The notes: generated by a model not told the origin, from the letters alone. DNA of 60,717 nucleotides from an uncultured Spirochaetaceae bacterium (GCA_900321635.1 ONWV01000001.1:1-60717); one strand, 5' to 3'. Counted from the stretch's first letter, positions 34,036-43,611 are shown. Made by a program: numbers and translations.

Positions 34036-36198
34036 TCAGCTCTTACTTCCCAAATACTCCATACAGAGCATTGTAATGTCGTCGAATTGCTGAACACCGT
34101 CGGTAAATCGGTTTATACCGGCATTGACGTTACTCAGAAGTGCCCTGATTGAAGCATCCGGGTTGCTGTTAAGAGCTTCGAGCATCCGCTTCTCACCGAA
34201 AAGCTCGTTCTGGGCATTGGTGGCTTCCACTACTCCGTCTGTGTAGACAAAAATCTTGTCACCGGGATCGAGCTTGATCTTGTGATCCGGGAACTTCATG
34301 TTCTCCATGGCAGCGACTGCAGGAGAATGGCTGTACTTGATAAGCTCAAACTTACCGTTCTTCTTCTTAAGACAAGGATGCTCGTGACCTGCGTTGGAAA
34401 CCAGACCTTCTCCGGTTCTGATATCGACTATGGCAAGCCAGACTGTTACGAAGAAATCAGTCTTGTTTCCTTCAGCCAGCTGGTTGTTCACATCATAGAG
34501 AATCTCAGACGGTGTTCCGCCCATCTGAGCCCTGTTCTTGATCAGAGTCTTTGCAATGACCATGAATAAAGCTGCCGGAACGCCCTTTCCGGAAACATCG
34601 GCAATGACAAGTGCCAGGTGGTCATCATCAACAAGGAAGAAATCGAAGAAGTCGCCTCCGACCTCCTTTGCAGGATGCATTGTAGCAAAGACATCAAACT
34701 CAGTTTTGTTTGGATAAGGCGGGAATATGCTGGGAAGCATGTCAGCCTGAATCTGTGTGGCCACATTCAGCTCGGCACCGATTCTCTCCTTCTCCGCGGT
34801 TACCCTTGTGACTTCCTCGATATAATGCTGGTTCTTTTTCGAAAGTTCCTCAAAAGCCTTGGCAAGAACCTCGATTTCATCCTTTGTCTTGTAGATGTCA
34901 TCCATCTTGAAGATGAAATTACCACCTTCCAGCTTACGGATGTATTTTGTCAGCCTGTTCAGCGGCTTTGTGATTCTGTTTCCAAGAAACACGGCCTGAC
35001 CCAGCGAAACCACAAATACGGCGACAAGTACCAGAAGAACAATCTGAAGCGTGGATTTGATATGCTGATAGAACTCAGCAGTGGTCCTTGCTGAAACTGC
35101 GTCAAACGTGCTGTCCAGCTTAGGAATAAGGGAAAGAGCCTCTGCCTTGTCTACGGCACTTACCAGCAGCCAACCGATGCTCTGCATGGAAGATCCGATC
35201 AGGATGTACTCCTTGCCGGCATAATCTGTTATCAGATACGGCGAATAATCCCCTTTCATGGCACGGGTCACATATTCCCCGAGTCTTTCATCAGAAGAAT
35301 CCCTGAGATCAACTCCCTCCATCACAAAATACGGAGAAATAAGTCTCTGGCCATCTGGAGCGAAGATAACGCTTCCATCCTGGTTGACAATGAAAATAAA
35401 ACCGCTTGCCTCGAGTGATGAAGAAATCCACTTTTCAAGAGTTCCGAGGAAAACATCGGCACTTACGACAGCAACCACTCGACCATCAAAGGAAACAGGA
35501 ATGGAAGCCGTAATCGCAGGTTCCTTGGAGAACAGATCCCTTATGACATTGGAATAGTATATACCGTCAACCTCAATGGCTCCGGAATACCACTCTCTGG
35601 TCCTTGGATCTACATTGATCGGTTTACCGTTTTCATCGAGCTTGGAGTTGGCTCTGGCATCCGTTACGAAGGTAATGCCCTCTGGGAATGATACGGCACA
35701 TGAATCCAGACCACCGTCACAGTAGAATGAAACAAGAAGATCCGAAATAGTCTGCATTTTAGCGCCAATAGCCTTAATCTTCGGATCTTCAATATTCAGG
35801 CCCTCGGTATAAAGCATGCGCATGGCAGGAACACCTTCCGATGCAAATTCAGGATACGGGGAGCCCGAATACTTTATTTCCTCTTTGCTTCTAAAGACTT
35901 CCTCAACCATATCTGCCAGAACCGTGAGTTTCTTTGCAACTTCATCAAAAGAATTGTTCAAAAGAAAAGCTTCCAGGTTGCTGGTTCGTGTAGTCAGATT
36001 GGTAATAGCCTCTTCAAGATAATCCGATGAAAGACTCTTGACGGAATCGTTCTGGTCTTTGCTTTCCCTGACGAGCATTTCTCCCAGATAGTTGATTCTC
36101 ACATTTACCACGAGCAACATCGAAAAAGAAACAATAATCAGAGAGACAAGAACCAGAATGATTAATTTCGTTTTCATACTGAAGAAACCTTTATTCAC
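34036..36198 (-). CDS. Membrane sensor PP2C phosphatase (dCache-HAMP-SpoIIE)
   Basis: 720 residues. Transmembrane helix at about 9-30; a large periplasmic sensor of dCache type (about 35-375, with FVTDARANSKLDENGKPINVDPRTREWYSGA and FIVNQDGSVIFAPDGQ); second helix about 385-405; HAMP (NRITKPLNRLTKYIRKLEGG); coiled coil (about 455-490); then the SpoIIE/RsbU phosphatase with EVGGDFFDFF, LALVIADVSGKGVPAALFM, NAGHEHP and FVYTDGVVEATN, holding the metal Asp residues. Probably dephosphorylates the STAS protein downstream in response to an external ligand. The GTG at 36198 overlaps the kduI stop; an ATG at 36177 is an alternative. Confidence 0.9.
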   Translation of the reverse strand: MNKGFFSMKTKLIILVLVSLIIVSFSMLLVVNVRINYLGEMLVRESKDQNDSVKSLSSDYLEEAITNLTTRTSNLEAFLLNNSFDEVAKKLTVLADMVEEVFRSKEEIKYSGSPYPEFASEGVPAMRMLYTEGLNIEDPKIKAIGAKMQTISDLLVSFYCDGGLDSCAVSFPEGITFVTDARANSKLDENGKPINVDPRTREWYSGAIEVDGIYYSNVIRDLFSKEPAITASIPVSFDGRVVAVVSADVFLGTLEKWISSSLEASGFIFIVNQDGSVIFAPDGQRLISPYFVMEGVDLRDSSDERLGEYVTRAMKGDYSPYLITDYAGKEYILIGSSMQSIGWLLVSAVDKAEALSLIPKLDSTFDAVSARTTAEFYQHIKSTLQIVLLVLVAVFVVSLGQAVFLGNRITKPLNRLTKYIRKLEGGNFIFKMDDIYKTKDEIEVLAKAFEELSKKNQHYIEEVTRVTAEKERIGAELNVATQIQADMLPSIFPPYPNKTEFDVFATMHPAKEVGGDFFDFFLVDDDHLALVIADVSGKGVPAALFMVIAKTLIKNRAQMGGTPSEILYDVNNQLAEGNKTDFFVTVWLAIVDIRTGEGLVSNAGHEHPCLKKKNGKFELIKYSHSPAVAAMENMKFPDHKIKLDPGDKIFVYTDGVVEATNAQNELFGEKRMLEALNSNPDASIRALLSNVNAGINRFTDGVQQFDDITMLCMEYLGSKS

Positions 36199-37037
36199 AC
36201 AAGTTCCTCTGTTTTAATCCAGTCCTGATCATCATATGCACGGTTTTCTCCGCACATAGCCCAAATGAATGTATAGTTGCTTGTTCCGCATCCTGCATGG
36301 ACAGACCATGAAGGATTGATTACGGCCTCGTCATTATGCATGACGATGTGCCTTGTCTGATCAGGCTCACCCATGAAGTGGAACACAACATTGTCCTTGG
36401 GAATATCAAAGTAGAAATAGACTTCCATCCTGCGCTCATGAGTGTGCATCGGCATGGTGTTCCAAACCGACCCTTCCTCAAGGTGAGTAAGGCCCATTGA
36501 AAGCTGGCATGTGTCCAGTACATCCGGATGAAGATACTGGTTGATGGTTCTCTCGTTGCTTGTGGCCTGAGCACCCAGATGCTTGTGGATGGCCTTGTCG
36601 AACGGAATGTGGCGAACCGGCTTGGGAGTATGGGCAGGTGTTGTGCAGATGAAGAACTTGGCAGGGTCATTCTTGTCAGAAGACTCGAACTCTACCTTCT
36701 TTGTTCCCATGGGAAGATAAAGACCGTCCCAGTGGTCCATCTTATACTCCTGTCCGTCGGCAAAGACCTTTCCAGGACCTCCGATGTTTATTGTTCCCAT
36801 TTCTCTGCGCTCCAGCATATATGTCACACCGAAGTTCTTCCATGGGTCTATGTTCTTCTGCAGATCAAGTCTTTGTTTGACAGGCATGGCACCCATGGTG
36901 ACTATTCTGTCCACATGAGAATAGACGGCACTGACATCGTCGGCCTTGAAAATGCCTGTGATCAGAAACTCATCTCTGAGCTCTTCAGTGGTCATCCTTT
37001 TGAAAGGTTCTTTTCCTGTAGAATATCTGATATCCAT
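36195..37037 (-). CDS. kduI: 5-keto-4-deoxyuronate isomerase
   Basis: About 280 residues. Converts 5-keto-4-deoxyuronate, from unsaturated pectin or glycosaminoglycan fragments, to 3-deoxy-hexosulonate on the way to KDG. Cupin-like metalloprotein: MDIRYSTGKEPFK, LERREMGTINIGGPGKV, MDHWDGLYLPMGTKKV, and the zinc ligands in MPMHTHERRMEVYFYFD and SWSVHAGCGTSNYTFIWAMCGEN. AGGAG precedes the ATG at 37037. No KduD reductase is adjacent. Its stop overlaps the start of the SpoIIE-type gene, an unusual coupling of a catabolic enzyme with a signalling protein. Confidence 0.94.
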   Translation of the reverse strand: MDIRYSTGKEPFKRMTTEELRDEFLITGIFKADDVSAVYSHVDRIVTMGAMPVKQRLDLQKNIDPWKNFGVTYMLERREMGTINIGGPGKVFADGQEYKMDHWDGLYLPMGTKKVEFESSDKNDPAKFFICTTPAHTPKPVRHIPFDKAIHKHLGAQATSNERTINQYLHPDVLDTCQLSMGLTHLEEGSVWNTMPMHTHERRMEVYFYFDIPKDNVVFHFMGEPDQTRHIVMHNDEAVINPSWSVHAGCGTSNYTFIWAMCGENRAYDDQDWIKTEELV

Positions 37038-37060
37038 GTGTAATCTCCTAACTATATATG

Positions 37061-37090
37061 AGCATAGCATAAATCATAATCCGTCTACAA
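37061..37090 (-). promoter_or_regulatory. Promoter of kduI
   Basis: Minus strand TTGTAG (37090-37085), 18-base spacer, TATGCT (37066-37061), with AGGAG in the short leader. Confidence 0.45.
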
Positions 37091-37113
37091 TGTGAAAAAA
37101 ACGGCCAAAATGT

Positions 37114-37142
37114 TTGCGAAAACGACCTTTTTATCTTATGCT
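37114..37142 (+). promoter_or_regulatory. Promoter of the sugar isomerase gene, leaderless type
   Basis: TTGCGA (37114-37119), 17-base spacer, TATGCT (37137-37142), six bases (ACAACC), ATG at 37149. Confidence 0.5.
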
Positions 37143-37148
37143 ACAACC

Positions 37149-38027
37149 ATGTTGGATTTAGGTTTCAGAACACATGATTTCGGTAGGAAATTCAAAAATG
37201 CAGAGGAAATCGGACAGCTGGCAAGCTCTTTCCGCAAGAATGCCTGTCTGCACTTCGCCCCATACAAAGTCCTGGATGATGCACCCAAGCCCATGAACTG
37301 CGATTGGGCTTCATCAGTGAAAAAAGACCTTGAGAAAAACTCGGTTAGAGTTGCAGTCCTTGGCTGCTATATCAACCCTGTTCACCCCGATCCCGAGGTT
37401 CTTGAAAGCGAACTTGGGAAATTCGAAAACGGCATTGAGGTGGCAAACAGCCTGGGAGCTGCTCTTGTTGCCACGGAGACAGGTTCACTGGATCCCAGAA
37501 ACGTCAGGTGCGAGGATACATGGTCAGACAAGAACTGGGCCAGATTTCTTAAAATAATAGAGCGCCTTCTCAACAAAGCCGTGAAAAACAATGTGATCAT
37601 GGCAATTGAGGCTGTTGCTGACAAGAACACTGTAGATGACCCTGTGAGGATGTTCAAGGTCATGGAGACCTTCAAATCCCCAAACCTCCGCTGTCTTTTC
37701 GATGCAGTGAACATCATGCCCATCAAGGGAGTTGCGGACTTCTATTCCTACTATGATGAAGCAGTTTCCATGCTTGCCCCCTACATAAGCGCAATGCACC
37801 TCAAGGACTTTGTCTGGGCAGACTCCATGCCAAACTATCCGTTTGCCGTAGGTCCTGTAAAGAAAGGAAACATCGCCATAGGCGAAGGCCTTATGCCTTG
37901 GAAGACGATCTTCGGAATCTACAAGAAGTATAAAGTTGACAACGTCCCTATGACTTTAGAGAACTTCAATCCCCAGACTCTGCCAAATAGCCTGGAATAC
38001 ATTGAGAAAACCTACGCGGAGGCCTGA
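37149..38027 (+). CDS. Sugar phosphate isomerase/epimerase (xylose isomerase-like TIM barrel)
   Basis: About 292 residues with the AP-endonuclease 2 fold: NSVRVAVLGCYINPVHPD, ALVATETGSLDP, VIMAIEAVADKNTVDDPVRM, LRCLFDAVNIMP, ISAMHLKDFVW and VPMTLENFNP supply Glu, Asp and His metal ligands in the expected order. Many such enzymes act on ketohexoses, inosose or uronates; next to kduI a uronate-related substrate is a guess. ATG at 37149 is six bases after a -10 box with no Shine-Dalgarno; the frame is open upstream to 37092, before the promoter. Confidence 0.83.
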   Translation: MLDLGFRTHDFGRKFKNAEEIGQLASSFRKNACLHFAPYKVLDDAPKPMNCDWASSVKKDLEKNSVRVAVLGCYINPVHPDPEVLESELGKFENGIEVANSLGAALVATETGSLDPRNVRCEDTWSDKNWARFLKIIERLLNKAVKNNVIMAIEAVADKNTVDDPVRMFKVMETFKSPNLRCLFDAVNIMPIKGVADFYSYYDEAVSMLAPYISAMHLKDFVWADSMPNYPFAVGPVKKGNIAIGEGLMPWKTIFGIYKKYKVDNVPMTLENFNPQTLPNSLEYIEKTYAEA

Positions 38028-38030
38028 TCA

Positions 38031-40322
38031 TCAAAGCTTGCTTCTGATGATCTTTCCGCTTGTGGTTTTTGGAAGTTCGTCTCTGAACACAACCAGCCTC
38101 GGATACTTGTACGGGGCTGTGTGTTCCTTGACGTAGTTCTGAATCTCTTTCTTAAGCTCGTCCGTGGGCTCTGTTCCTTTGGTAAGAACAACAGATGCCT
38201 TTACTATCTGGCCTCTTACAGGATCCGGAGCTGCGGAAACACCGCATTCAAGGACATACGGAAGCTCCATGATGACAGACTCAATCTCAAACGGTCCGAT
38301 TCTGTAACCTGAGCTCTTGATGATGTCGTCAGTGCGTCCCACATACCAGTAGAAGCCGTCCTCATCAATCCATGCGGTATCACCTGTGTGATAATAGCCG
38401 TCATGCCAGACCTCAGAAGTCTTCTCAGGATCGTTGTAGTAGCCTGTGAACAGTCCGCACGGGGCACCGTTCTTGACATTGATGACAATCTCTCCGGTTT
38501 CTCCTGCTGCAACGCTTTCTCCGTTAGGTCCCATGAGACTGACATCATAAATCGGAGCCGGCTTACCCATTGAACCGACCTTGTGGCCGGCACCTACCAG
38601 GTTTCCTATGATCATGGTGCTTTCACTCTGACCAAAGCCCTCGTGAATCTGAAGTCCCGTAAGTTTTTCAAACTGTCTGTAGACCTCAGGATTCAGAGCC
38701 TCACCTGCCGTTGTCATATAGCGCACCGATGAGAAGTCATACTTGGAAAGGTCTTCCTTGATCATCATCCTGAGCATCGTAGGAGGTGCGCAGAAGCTTG
38801 TGATCTGATACTTTGCGAACATCGGCATGATGTCTGCCGCATTGAAGCGGTCGAAGTCATAGACGAATGTGGCGCTTTCTGCAAGCCACTGTCCGTAAAG
38901 CTTACCCCACATGGCCTTTGCCCAGCCTGTATCCGAGATTGTGAAATGCAGTCCGTCCTCCTGGGCGCAGTGCCAGTATTTTGCAGTATGGAAATGACCC
39001 AGCGGGTACTTGTGGTTGTGCATCGCGATTTTCGGATAGCCTGATGTTCCTGAAGTGAAGAACATGAGAAGAAGGTCATCTCCGCATGGAGAATCCTCTG
39101 TTCTGGGGAAGTTCGATGAGAACATCTTGTATTCCTCATCAAAGCTCCTCCACCCTTCACGGCTTGTGTTGACGATGATCTTGTTCTTGAGTGTCGGACT
39201 GTTTTTCTCAGCTTCCTCGATATGCTCGGGGATGTTGTCATCCGGTGTGCAGATTATCGTGCTGACTCCTGCTGCGTTCAGACGGTACTCGATATCATGA
39301 GCAAGAAGCTGATTTGTGGCCGGAATCACAACGGCACCCAGCTTGTTGAGACCAAGCATGGCATACCAGAACTGATAGTGACGCTTAAGTATCAGCATGA
39401 CCCTGTCGCCCTTCTTGATTCCGAGGCTCTTGAAGTAGTTGGCGCATCGGGCAGACTCCCTCTTCATGTCCAGAAACGAGATTCTGCGCTCGGTCTTGTC
39501 CTTTGAAATATGAAGCATGGCAAGCTTGTCAGGATTTCTCTTGGCAAGGACATCCACGATATCAAAGGCGAAATTGAATTTCTCGGTGTTCTTGAAAGTG
39601 ATTTTCTCAGGCGTTCCCTTACTGTTGAGCTGAACATCAATGTAGTTGTGCCACAGTCTTTCACTGTCATCGACTCTCCTCACCTGAAGTGCGGCAGGAG
39701 AATAAGTGACAGGAGTAAGCTCGGGAATCGGAGCTCCCGTGGGATTCATGACAATGGCATAGAACTCACAGTCCTTCCCGTTTACGGCAATCATTCCGTG
39801 AGGAGTCGAAGAGCTGAAATAGATGCTGTCTCCGGGACCCAGAGTCGTTCTGTGCTCACCTACCTGAACCAGGAGGTTTCCGGAAATGACAAGGTCAATC
39901 TCCTGCCCGTCGTGGCTTGTAAGCTCAATATCCTTGTGCTGGGCTTCCTCGTCATAGCGGCTTTTTACATACAGAGGCTCAGCGATTCTGTTCTGAAATG
40001 CATAAGCCAGGTTGTAATAGGTCATTCCATGTGCGTTGGAAATCTCCTGTCCTGCCCCCGAACGGGTGACAGTGAAGGACCTCAGAGTCGGGCTGTGACC
40101 TTCGATGATGTCGGTAACATCAACGCCAAGAGCCAGGGCGCACCTGTATATGAACGTAAAGTTCAGATCACCTGTTCCGGACTCGCATGCAAGGTACTCT
40201 TCCCTTGAAGTCTGGGTCTTGGATGCCATCTCATACGTGGTCAGGCCCTCGATCTCTCTGAGTTCCTTGATTCTAGCCGCCATTTCCTGAATCTTGTAAT
40301 CAAGTCCCGTAATCTGTCCCAT
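38031..40322 (-). CDS. HTH-cupin-acyl-CoA ligase fusion protein
   Basis: 763 residues in three parts. Residues about 12-73 are an XRE-type helix-turn-helix (AARIKELREIEGLTTYEMASKTQTS). About 98-192 are a cupin (GQEIDLVISGNLLVQVGEHRTTLGPGDSIYFSSSTPHG). From about 225 a full AMP-forming ligase of the medium-chain acyl-CoA synthetase type follows: MFFTSGTSGYPKIAMH, GFGQSES, YHTGDTAWIDEDGFYWYVGRTDDIIKSSGYR and LPKTTSGKI with the adenylation Lys. The first two parts alone are a known regulator layout; joined to the ligase, the enzyme could sense or be steered by its acid substrate or bind DNA. Last gene of the hpt-purA-purB operon, eight bases after purB, with AAGGTG as RBS. Confidence 0.88.
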   Translation of the reverse strand: MGQITGLDYKIQEMAARIKELREIEGLTTYEMASKTQTSREEYLACESGTGDLNFTFIYRCALALGVDVTDIIEGHSPTLRSFTVTRSGAGQEISNAHGMTYYNLAYAFQNRIAEPLYVKSRYDEEAQHKDIELTSHDGQEIDLVISGNLLVQVGEHRTTLGPGDSIYFSSSTPHGMIAVNGKDCEFYAIVMNPTGAPIPELTPVTYSPAALQVRRVDDSERLWHNYIDVQLNSKGTPEKITFKNTEKFNFAFDIVDVLAKRNPDKLAMLHISKDKTERRISFLDMKRESARCANYFKSLGIKKGDRVMLILKRHYQFWYAMLGLNKLGAVVIPATNQLLAHDIEYRLNAAGVSTIICTPDDNIPEHIEEAEKNSPTLKNKIIVNTSREGWRSFDEEYKMFSSNFPRTEDSPCGDDLLLMFFTSGTSGYPKIAMHNHKYPLGHFHTAKYWHCAQEDGLHFTISDTGWAKAMWGKLYGQWLAESATFVYDFDRFNAADIMPMFAKYQITSFCAPPTMLRMMIKEDLSKYDFSSVRYMTTAGEALNPEVYRQFEKLTGLQIHEGFGQSESTMIIGNLVGAGHKVGSMGKPAPIYDVSLMGPNGESVAAGETGEIVINVKNGAPCGLFTGYYNDPEKTSEVWHDGYYHTGDTAWIDEDGFYWYVGRTDDIIKSSGYRIGPFEIESVIMELPYVLECGVSAAPDPVRGQIVKASVVLTKGTEPTDELKKEIQNYVKEHTAPYKYPRLVVFRDELPKTTSGKIIRSKL

Positions 40323-40330
40323 ATAACACC

Positions 40331-41704
40331 TTACTTTCCGATTATCTGTTGTGTCATCCGCACGGCATCGCCATAGTAGTCGGACGCATCAAGACAACGT
40401 GTAATCTCATCTTCGTTCATGAATTTCAAAATCGAGGCCTCTTTGCAAAGCAGATCCACCAGGGGATTGTCCTTGCCTTCCTGGACACATGCCCAGGCCT
40501 TGAGGCTCTGCTCTCTTATGACTTCGTGCATCATCTGCCTGTCGGCTCCACGGCGTCCAAGCTCCATTAAAAGCCTTTCGGTAGCCGCAAACACTCCATA
40601 TGCCTCAAGATTTCTCCTGATAGTTGCCTCGTGGACATTCATTCCGCTTACAACCTTCTTAGCAGTCAGAAGAACCTCATCAAGAGCCAAAAACGCCTGC
40701 GGCAGAAAGAGCCGTCTGTTGGCACTGTCATCCAGTGTTCGCTCCAGGATACTAAGCGATGCATTATCCCAAGCTCCGGGAACAAGTGAATGGACATAGC
40801 GGCAGAGGCTGTCAATCTTCTCGCAGTTAATCGGATTCCTCTTGAACGGCATTGCAGAAGATCCCACCTGAGACTTTCCGAAAGGCTCAGACCACTCGCC
40901 TATTGCAGTGCTCTGAAGCATTCTGAAGTCAAGGGCGAACTTTGCAAGGGCACAGGAGAGGCTGTCTAAAGCATGCATGACCCTAAGATCCTGGGTTCTG
41001 GGGTACACCTGTGTAGCTCCCTTGAATGCCTCAAGACCCAGAGCCTTCATGACTTCGTTGTCCAGGTCCTCAGAGCTGATAGTCTTTCCTTGAAGAAGGC
41101 ACTTGTAGCTGGCTCTGGTTCCCACAGCACCCTTCATGCCCTTTCCGAGAATCTCAAGATTCTCAAGTTCATTCAGACATATGTCCAGATCTTGGACAAC
41201 AAGGGCAAGCCTATAGCCTACAGTGGTTACCTCAGCACTCTGAATGTGTGTGAATGCCATACATGGAAGGTCTTTGTATTTCTCAGCCTTCTCTGCAAAG
41301 ACAGACCTTAACTCACGAGTTCTGGCTATGATGATATCCAGCGCCTGTCTGAGTCTCAGGGCATCAGCGTTATCCAGAACATCCATGCTGGTAGCACCAA
41401 GATGGATAATTCCTCCGCCTGTTTTGCACTGCTCGGCAAAAGTCCTGATTTCCGCCATCAGGTCATGATGGATGGTGCTTTCAATCTCCAGGGCTCGCTC
41501 GATGTCAATCTCATCGGCGTGGGCCTTAAGGTCCGCAAGCTGCTCATCGGAGACAAGGCCGGCCCTGTTCTGAACGCCGGCTAATGCAATCCAGATTCTT
41601 CTGAGAAGTAGGCGCTTGTTCTTCTCCGACCAGACGGCCTTCATTTCATCCGAGCCGTATCTCCAGGTCAGAGGTGAGATGAATGTATCAAAACCAAAGT
41701 CCAT
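40331..41704 (-). CDS. purB: Adenylosuccinate lyase
   Basis: 457 residues of the fumarase/aspartase superfamily; splits adenylosuccinate to AMP plus fumarate and SAICAR to AICAR. Signature SSAMPFKRNPINCE with the catalytic Ser loop, IIHLGATSMDVLDNAD, and AFTHIQSAEVTTVGYRLA with the general-acid His. Sits 16 bases after purA. With hpt and purA it completes hypoxanthine to IMP to AMP salvage. Confidence 0.94.
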   Translation of the reverse strand: MDFGFDTFISPLTWRYGSDEMKAVWSEKNKRLLLRRIWIALAGVQNRAGLVSDEQLADLKAHADEIDIERALEIESTIHHDLMAEIRTFAEQCKTGGGIIHLGATSMDVLDNADALRLRQALDIIIARTRELRSVFAEKAEKYKDLPCMAFTHIQSAEVTTVGYRLALVVQDLDICLNELENLEILGKGMKGAVGTRASYKCLLQGKTISSEDLDNEVMKALGLEAFKGATQVYPRTQDLRVMHALDSLSCALAKFALDFRMLQSTAIGEWSEPFGKSQVGSSAMPFKRNPINCEKIDSLCRYVHSLVPGAWDNASLSILERTLDDSANRRLFLPQAFLALDEVLLTAKKVVSGMNVHEATIRRNLEAYGVFAATERLLMELGRRGADRQMMHEVIREQSLKAWACVQEGKDNPLVDLLCKEASILKFMNEDEITRCLDASDYYGDAVRMTQQIIGK

Positions 41705-41720
41705 GCTCTGTCCTATTTTC

Positions 41721-42983
41721 TTACAGAATAATGATCTGATCTCTTTCAGGTCCGACTGAGACGTAAGAGACCTTGCAGTGTGCGTACTTGCCTATGGCCT
41801 TTACGTACTCCTGAGCCTCCTTAGGAAGATCCTTGAAGCGGCGGCAGCCTGTTGTATCAGTCTTCCAGCCCTTGAAGGTCTTGAAAATCGGCTTGGCCTC
41901 TTCCTGTCCCTTTGTGTCGGGAAGATACTTTGTGATCTTTCCGTTCAGTTCATATGCCTCGCAGACCTTGATCTCATCAAAGGAGTCAAGGACATCCAGC
42001 TTTGTGACGGCAATGGATGTGAATCCGTTGAGGTAGGACGAATAATCAAGAGCAACCGCATCAAGCCAGCCGCAGCGTCTGGGACGTCCTGTGGTGGCAC
42101 CGAACTCAGCTCCGACCTCGCGCAGCTTCTTTCCGTCCTCATCGAACAGCTCGGCTGTGAACGGACCGCCGCCTACACTTGTGGAATAAGCCTTGGTGAC
42201 TCCGATGATCTCTGTAATCGCATTGGGAGCAATGCCTGAGACATTGGCAGCTCCTCCGCTTGTCGGGTTGCTTGAAGTTGTATACGGATAGATTCCCCAG
42301 TCTAGGTCTCTCATGATTCCGAGCTGACCCTCAAGGACAATCTTCTTCTTTGCAGCGACAGCCTTTCTGACAATAGGAAGGGTATCAGCGATGTGTGAGC
42401 CGAACATATTCTTCCACTCGATGCACTTATCCATAAGCTCATCGACTGTGAAGGTCTTAAGTCCGTAATACTCAAGCTCGCGGTTCTTCTTGGGAAGGAT
42501 GTTCTGGATATGGGCTCTGAGACCTACAAGATCCAGAAGTTCGCCTACTCTGATTCCGATACGGGCAGCTTTGTCGCTGTAACACGGACCGATTCCGCGC
42601 TTTGTGGTTCCGATCTTGTCATGATCTGATCTCTTTGACTCCTCGGCTCCGTCAAGCAGGCAGTGGTACGGCATGATGAGATGGGCTCTGACATCCACAA
42701 GAAGATTCTTATGAAGTTCTTTCGGAATTCCGTCAAGCTCCTGCTTCATGGTATCAAAGTTAACAACGGCTCCGACTCCGACGATGCTCTTGGCCTTCTT
42801 GTTGAAGATTCCCGAAGGAATGATGTGAAGTGCAAACTTTCCGTAGTCATTCACAACAGTATGGCCTGCATTGTCTCCGCCCTGGTATCTGATAACGACA
42901 TCAGCGTCGGTTGCGAGATAGTCTACTATCCTTCCCTTTCCTTCATCGCCCCACTGGGCTCCGATAATTGAAGTAACTGCCAT
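41721..42983 (-). CDS. purA: Adenylosuccinate synthetase
   Basis: 420 residues. Joins IMP and aspartate with GTP. N-terminal GAQWGDEGKGRIVDYLA with catalytic Asp, GGDNAGHTVV with catalytic His, GTTKRGIGPCYSDKAARIGIRVG, EGQLGIMRDLDWGIYPYTTSSNPT and TTGRPRRCGW. The family usually has ILFEGAQG; here LEGQLGIM is a small variant. RBS is a weak GGAGC. Middle gene of the purine salvage operon. Confidence 0.96.
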   Translation of the reverse strand: MAVTSIIGAQWGDEGKGRIVDYLATDADVVIRYQGGDNAGHTVVNDYGKFALHIIPSGIFNKKAKSIVGVGAVVNFDTMKQELDGIPKELHKNLLVDVRAHLIMPYHCLLDGAEESKRSDHDKIGTTKRGIGPCYSDKAARIGIRVGELLDLVGLRAHIQNILPKKNRELEYYGLKTFTVDELMDKCIEWKNMFGSHIADTLPIVRKAVAAKKKIVLEGQLGIMRDLDWGIYPYTTSSNPTSGGAANVSGIAPNAITEIIGVTKAYSTSVGGGPFTAELFDEDGKKLREVGAEFGATTGRPRRCGWLDAVALDYSSYLNGFTSIAVTKLDVLDSFDEIKVCEAYELNGKITKYLPDTKGQEEAKPIFKTFKGWKTDTTGCRRFKDLPKEAQEYVKAIGKYAHCKVSYVSVGPERDQIIIL

Positions 42984-42995
42984 TTTCAGCTCCTA

Positions 42996-43565
42996 TTATT
43001 TAGGGATTCTCATCTCGGCGATGTACGGAAGAGTCCTGTACTGCTCGCCGTAATCAAGTCCGTATCCCACGACCCAGACATCGGGAATCGTGAAACCTAC
43101 ATACTTGAGGTCAACAGCAACCTTGTGGCGATCCGGCTTCTCAAGAAGGACCGTCGTATTGACAGACTTTGTTCCTCTTGCAAGGAAGTTCCTGACAAGA
43201 TAGTCCAAAGTGTAACCGGTATCCAGAATGTCCTCCACAATCAGAACATGGTGGTTCTCAAGACTCCTTCTTGTATCCATCAGAAGCCTGACGTTTCCGG
43301 ATGACTCGCTTCCGCTCCCGTAGCTTGAGACAGCTATGAAATCGATGACATGGGGAATCGTGAGCTTTCTGCAGAGGTCTGCGAGATAGATGAACGAACC
43401 CTTGAGGACTCCGACAAGAATCAGCGGCTCAGTGATGTCCGCATAGTCCTTGTTGATCTGGTTTGCAAGCTCAGTCACACGCCTTTGAATCGTGTCCGCA
43501 TCGATGAGGACTCTCTCAAGATCGTTTGTGAGAGGCGGAATTGCTATTGAACGTATTTTTTCCAT
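42996..43565 (-). CDS. hpt: Hypoxanthine phosphoribosyltransferase
   Basis: 189 residues. Makes IMP or GMP from base plus PRPP. LVGVLKGSFIYLADL, FIAVSSYGSG, the PRPP loop VLIVEDILDTGYTLDYL, and the C-terminal YVGFTIPDVWVVGYGLDYGEQYRTLPYIAEM are diagnostic. GGGAG precedes the ATG at 43565; an upstream in-frame ATG lies within the promoter. First gene of the purine salvage operon. Confidence 0.95.
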   Translation of the reverse strand: MEKIRSIAIPPLTNDLERVLIDADTIQRRVTELANQINKDYADITEPLILVGVLKGSFIYLADLCRKLTIPHVIDFIAVSSYGSGSESSGNVRLLMDTRRSLENHHVLIVEDILDTGYTLDYLVRNFLARGTKSVNTTVLLEKPDRHKVAVDLKYVGFTIPDVWVVGYGLDYGEQYRTLPYIAEMRIPK

Positions 43566-43581
43566 GTGATACTCCCGGTTC

Positions 43582-43611
43582 AGCATAGTTTTTTTGCGTT
43601 TTATAGGTCAA
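43582..43611 (-). promoter_or_regulatory. Promoter of the hpt-purA-purB-ligase operon
   Basis: Minus strand TTGACC (43611-43606), 18-base spacer, TATGCT (43587-43582). Confidence 0.55.
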
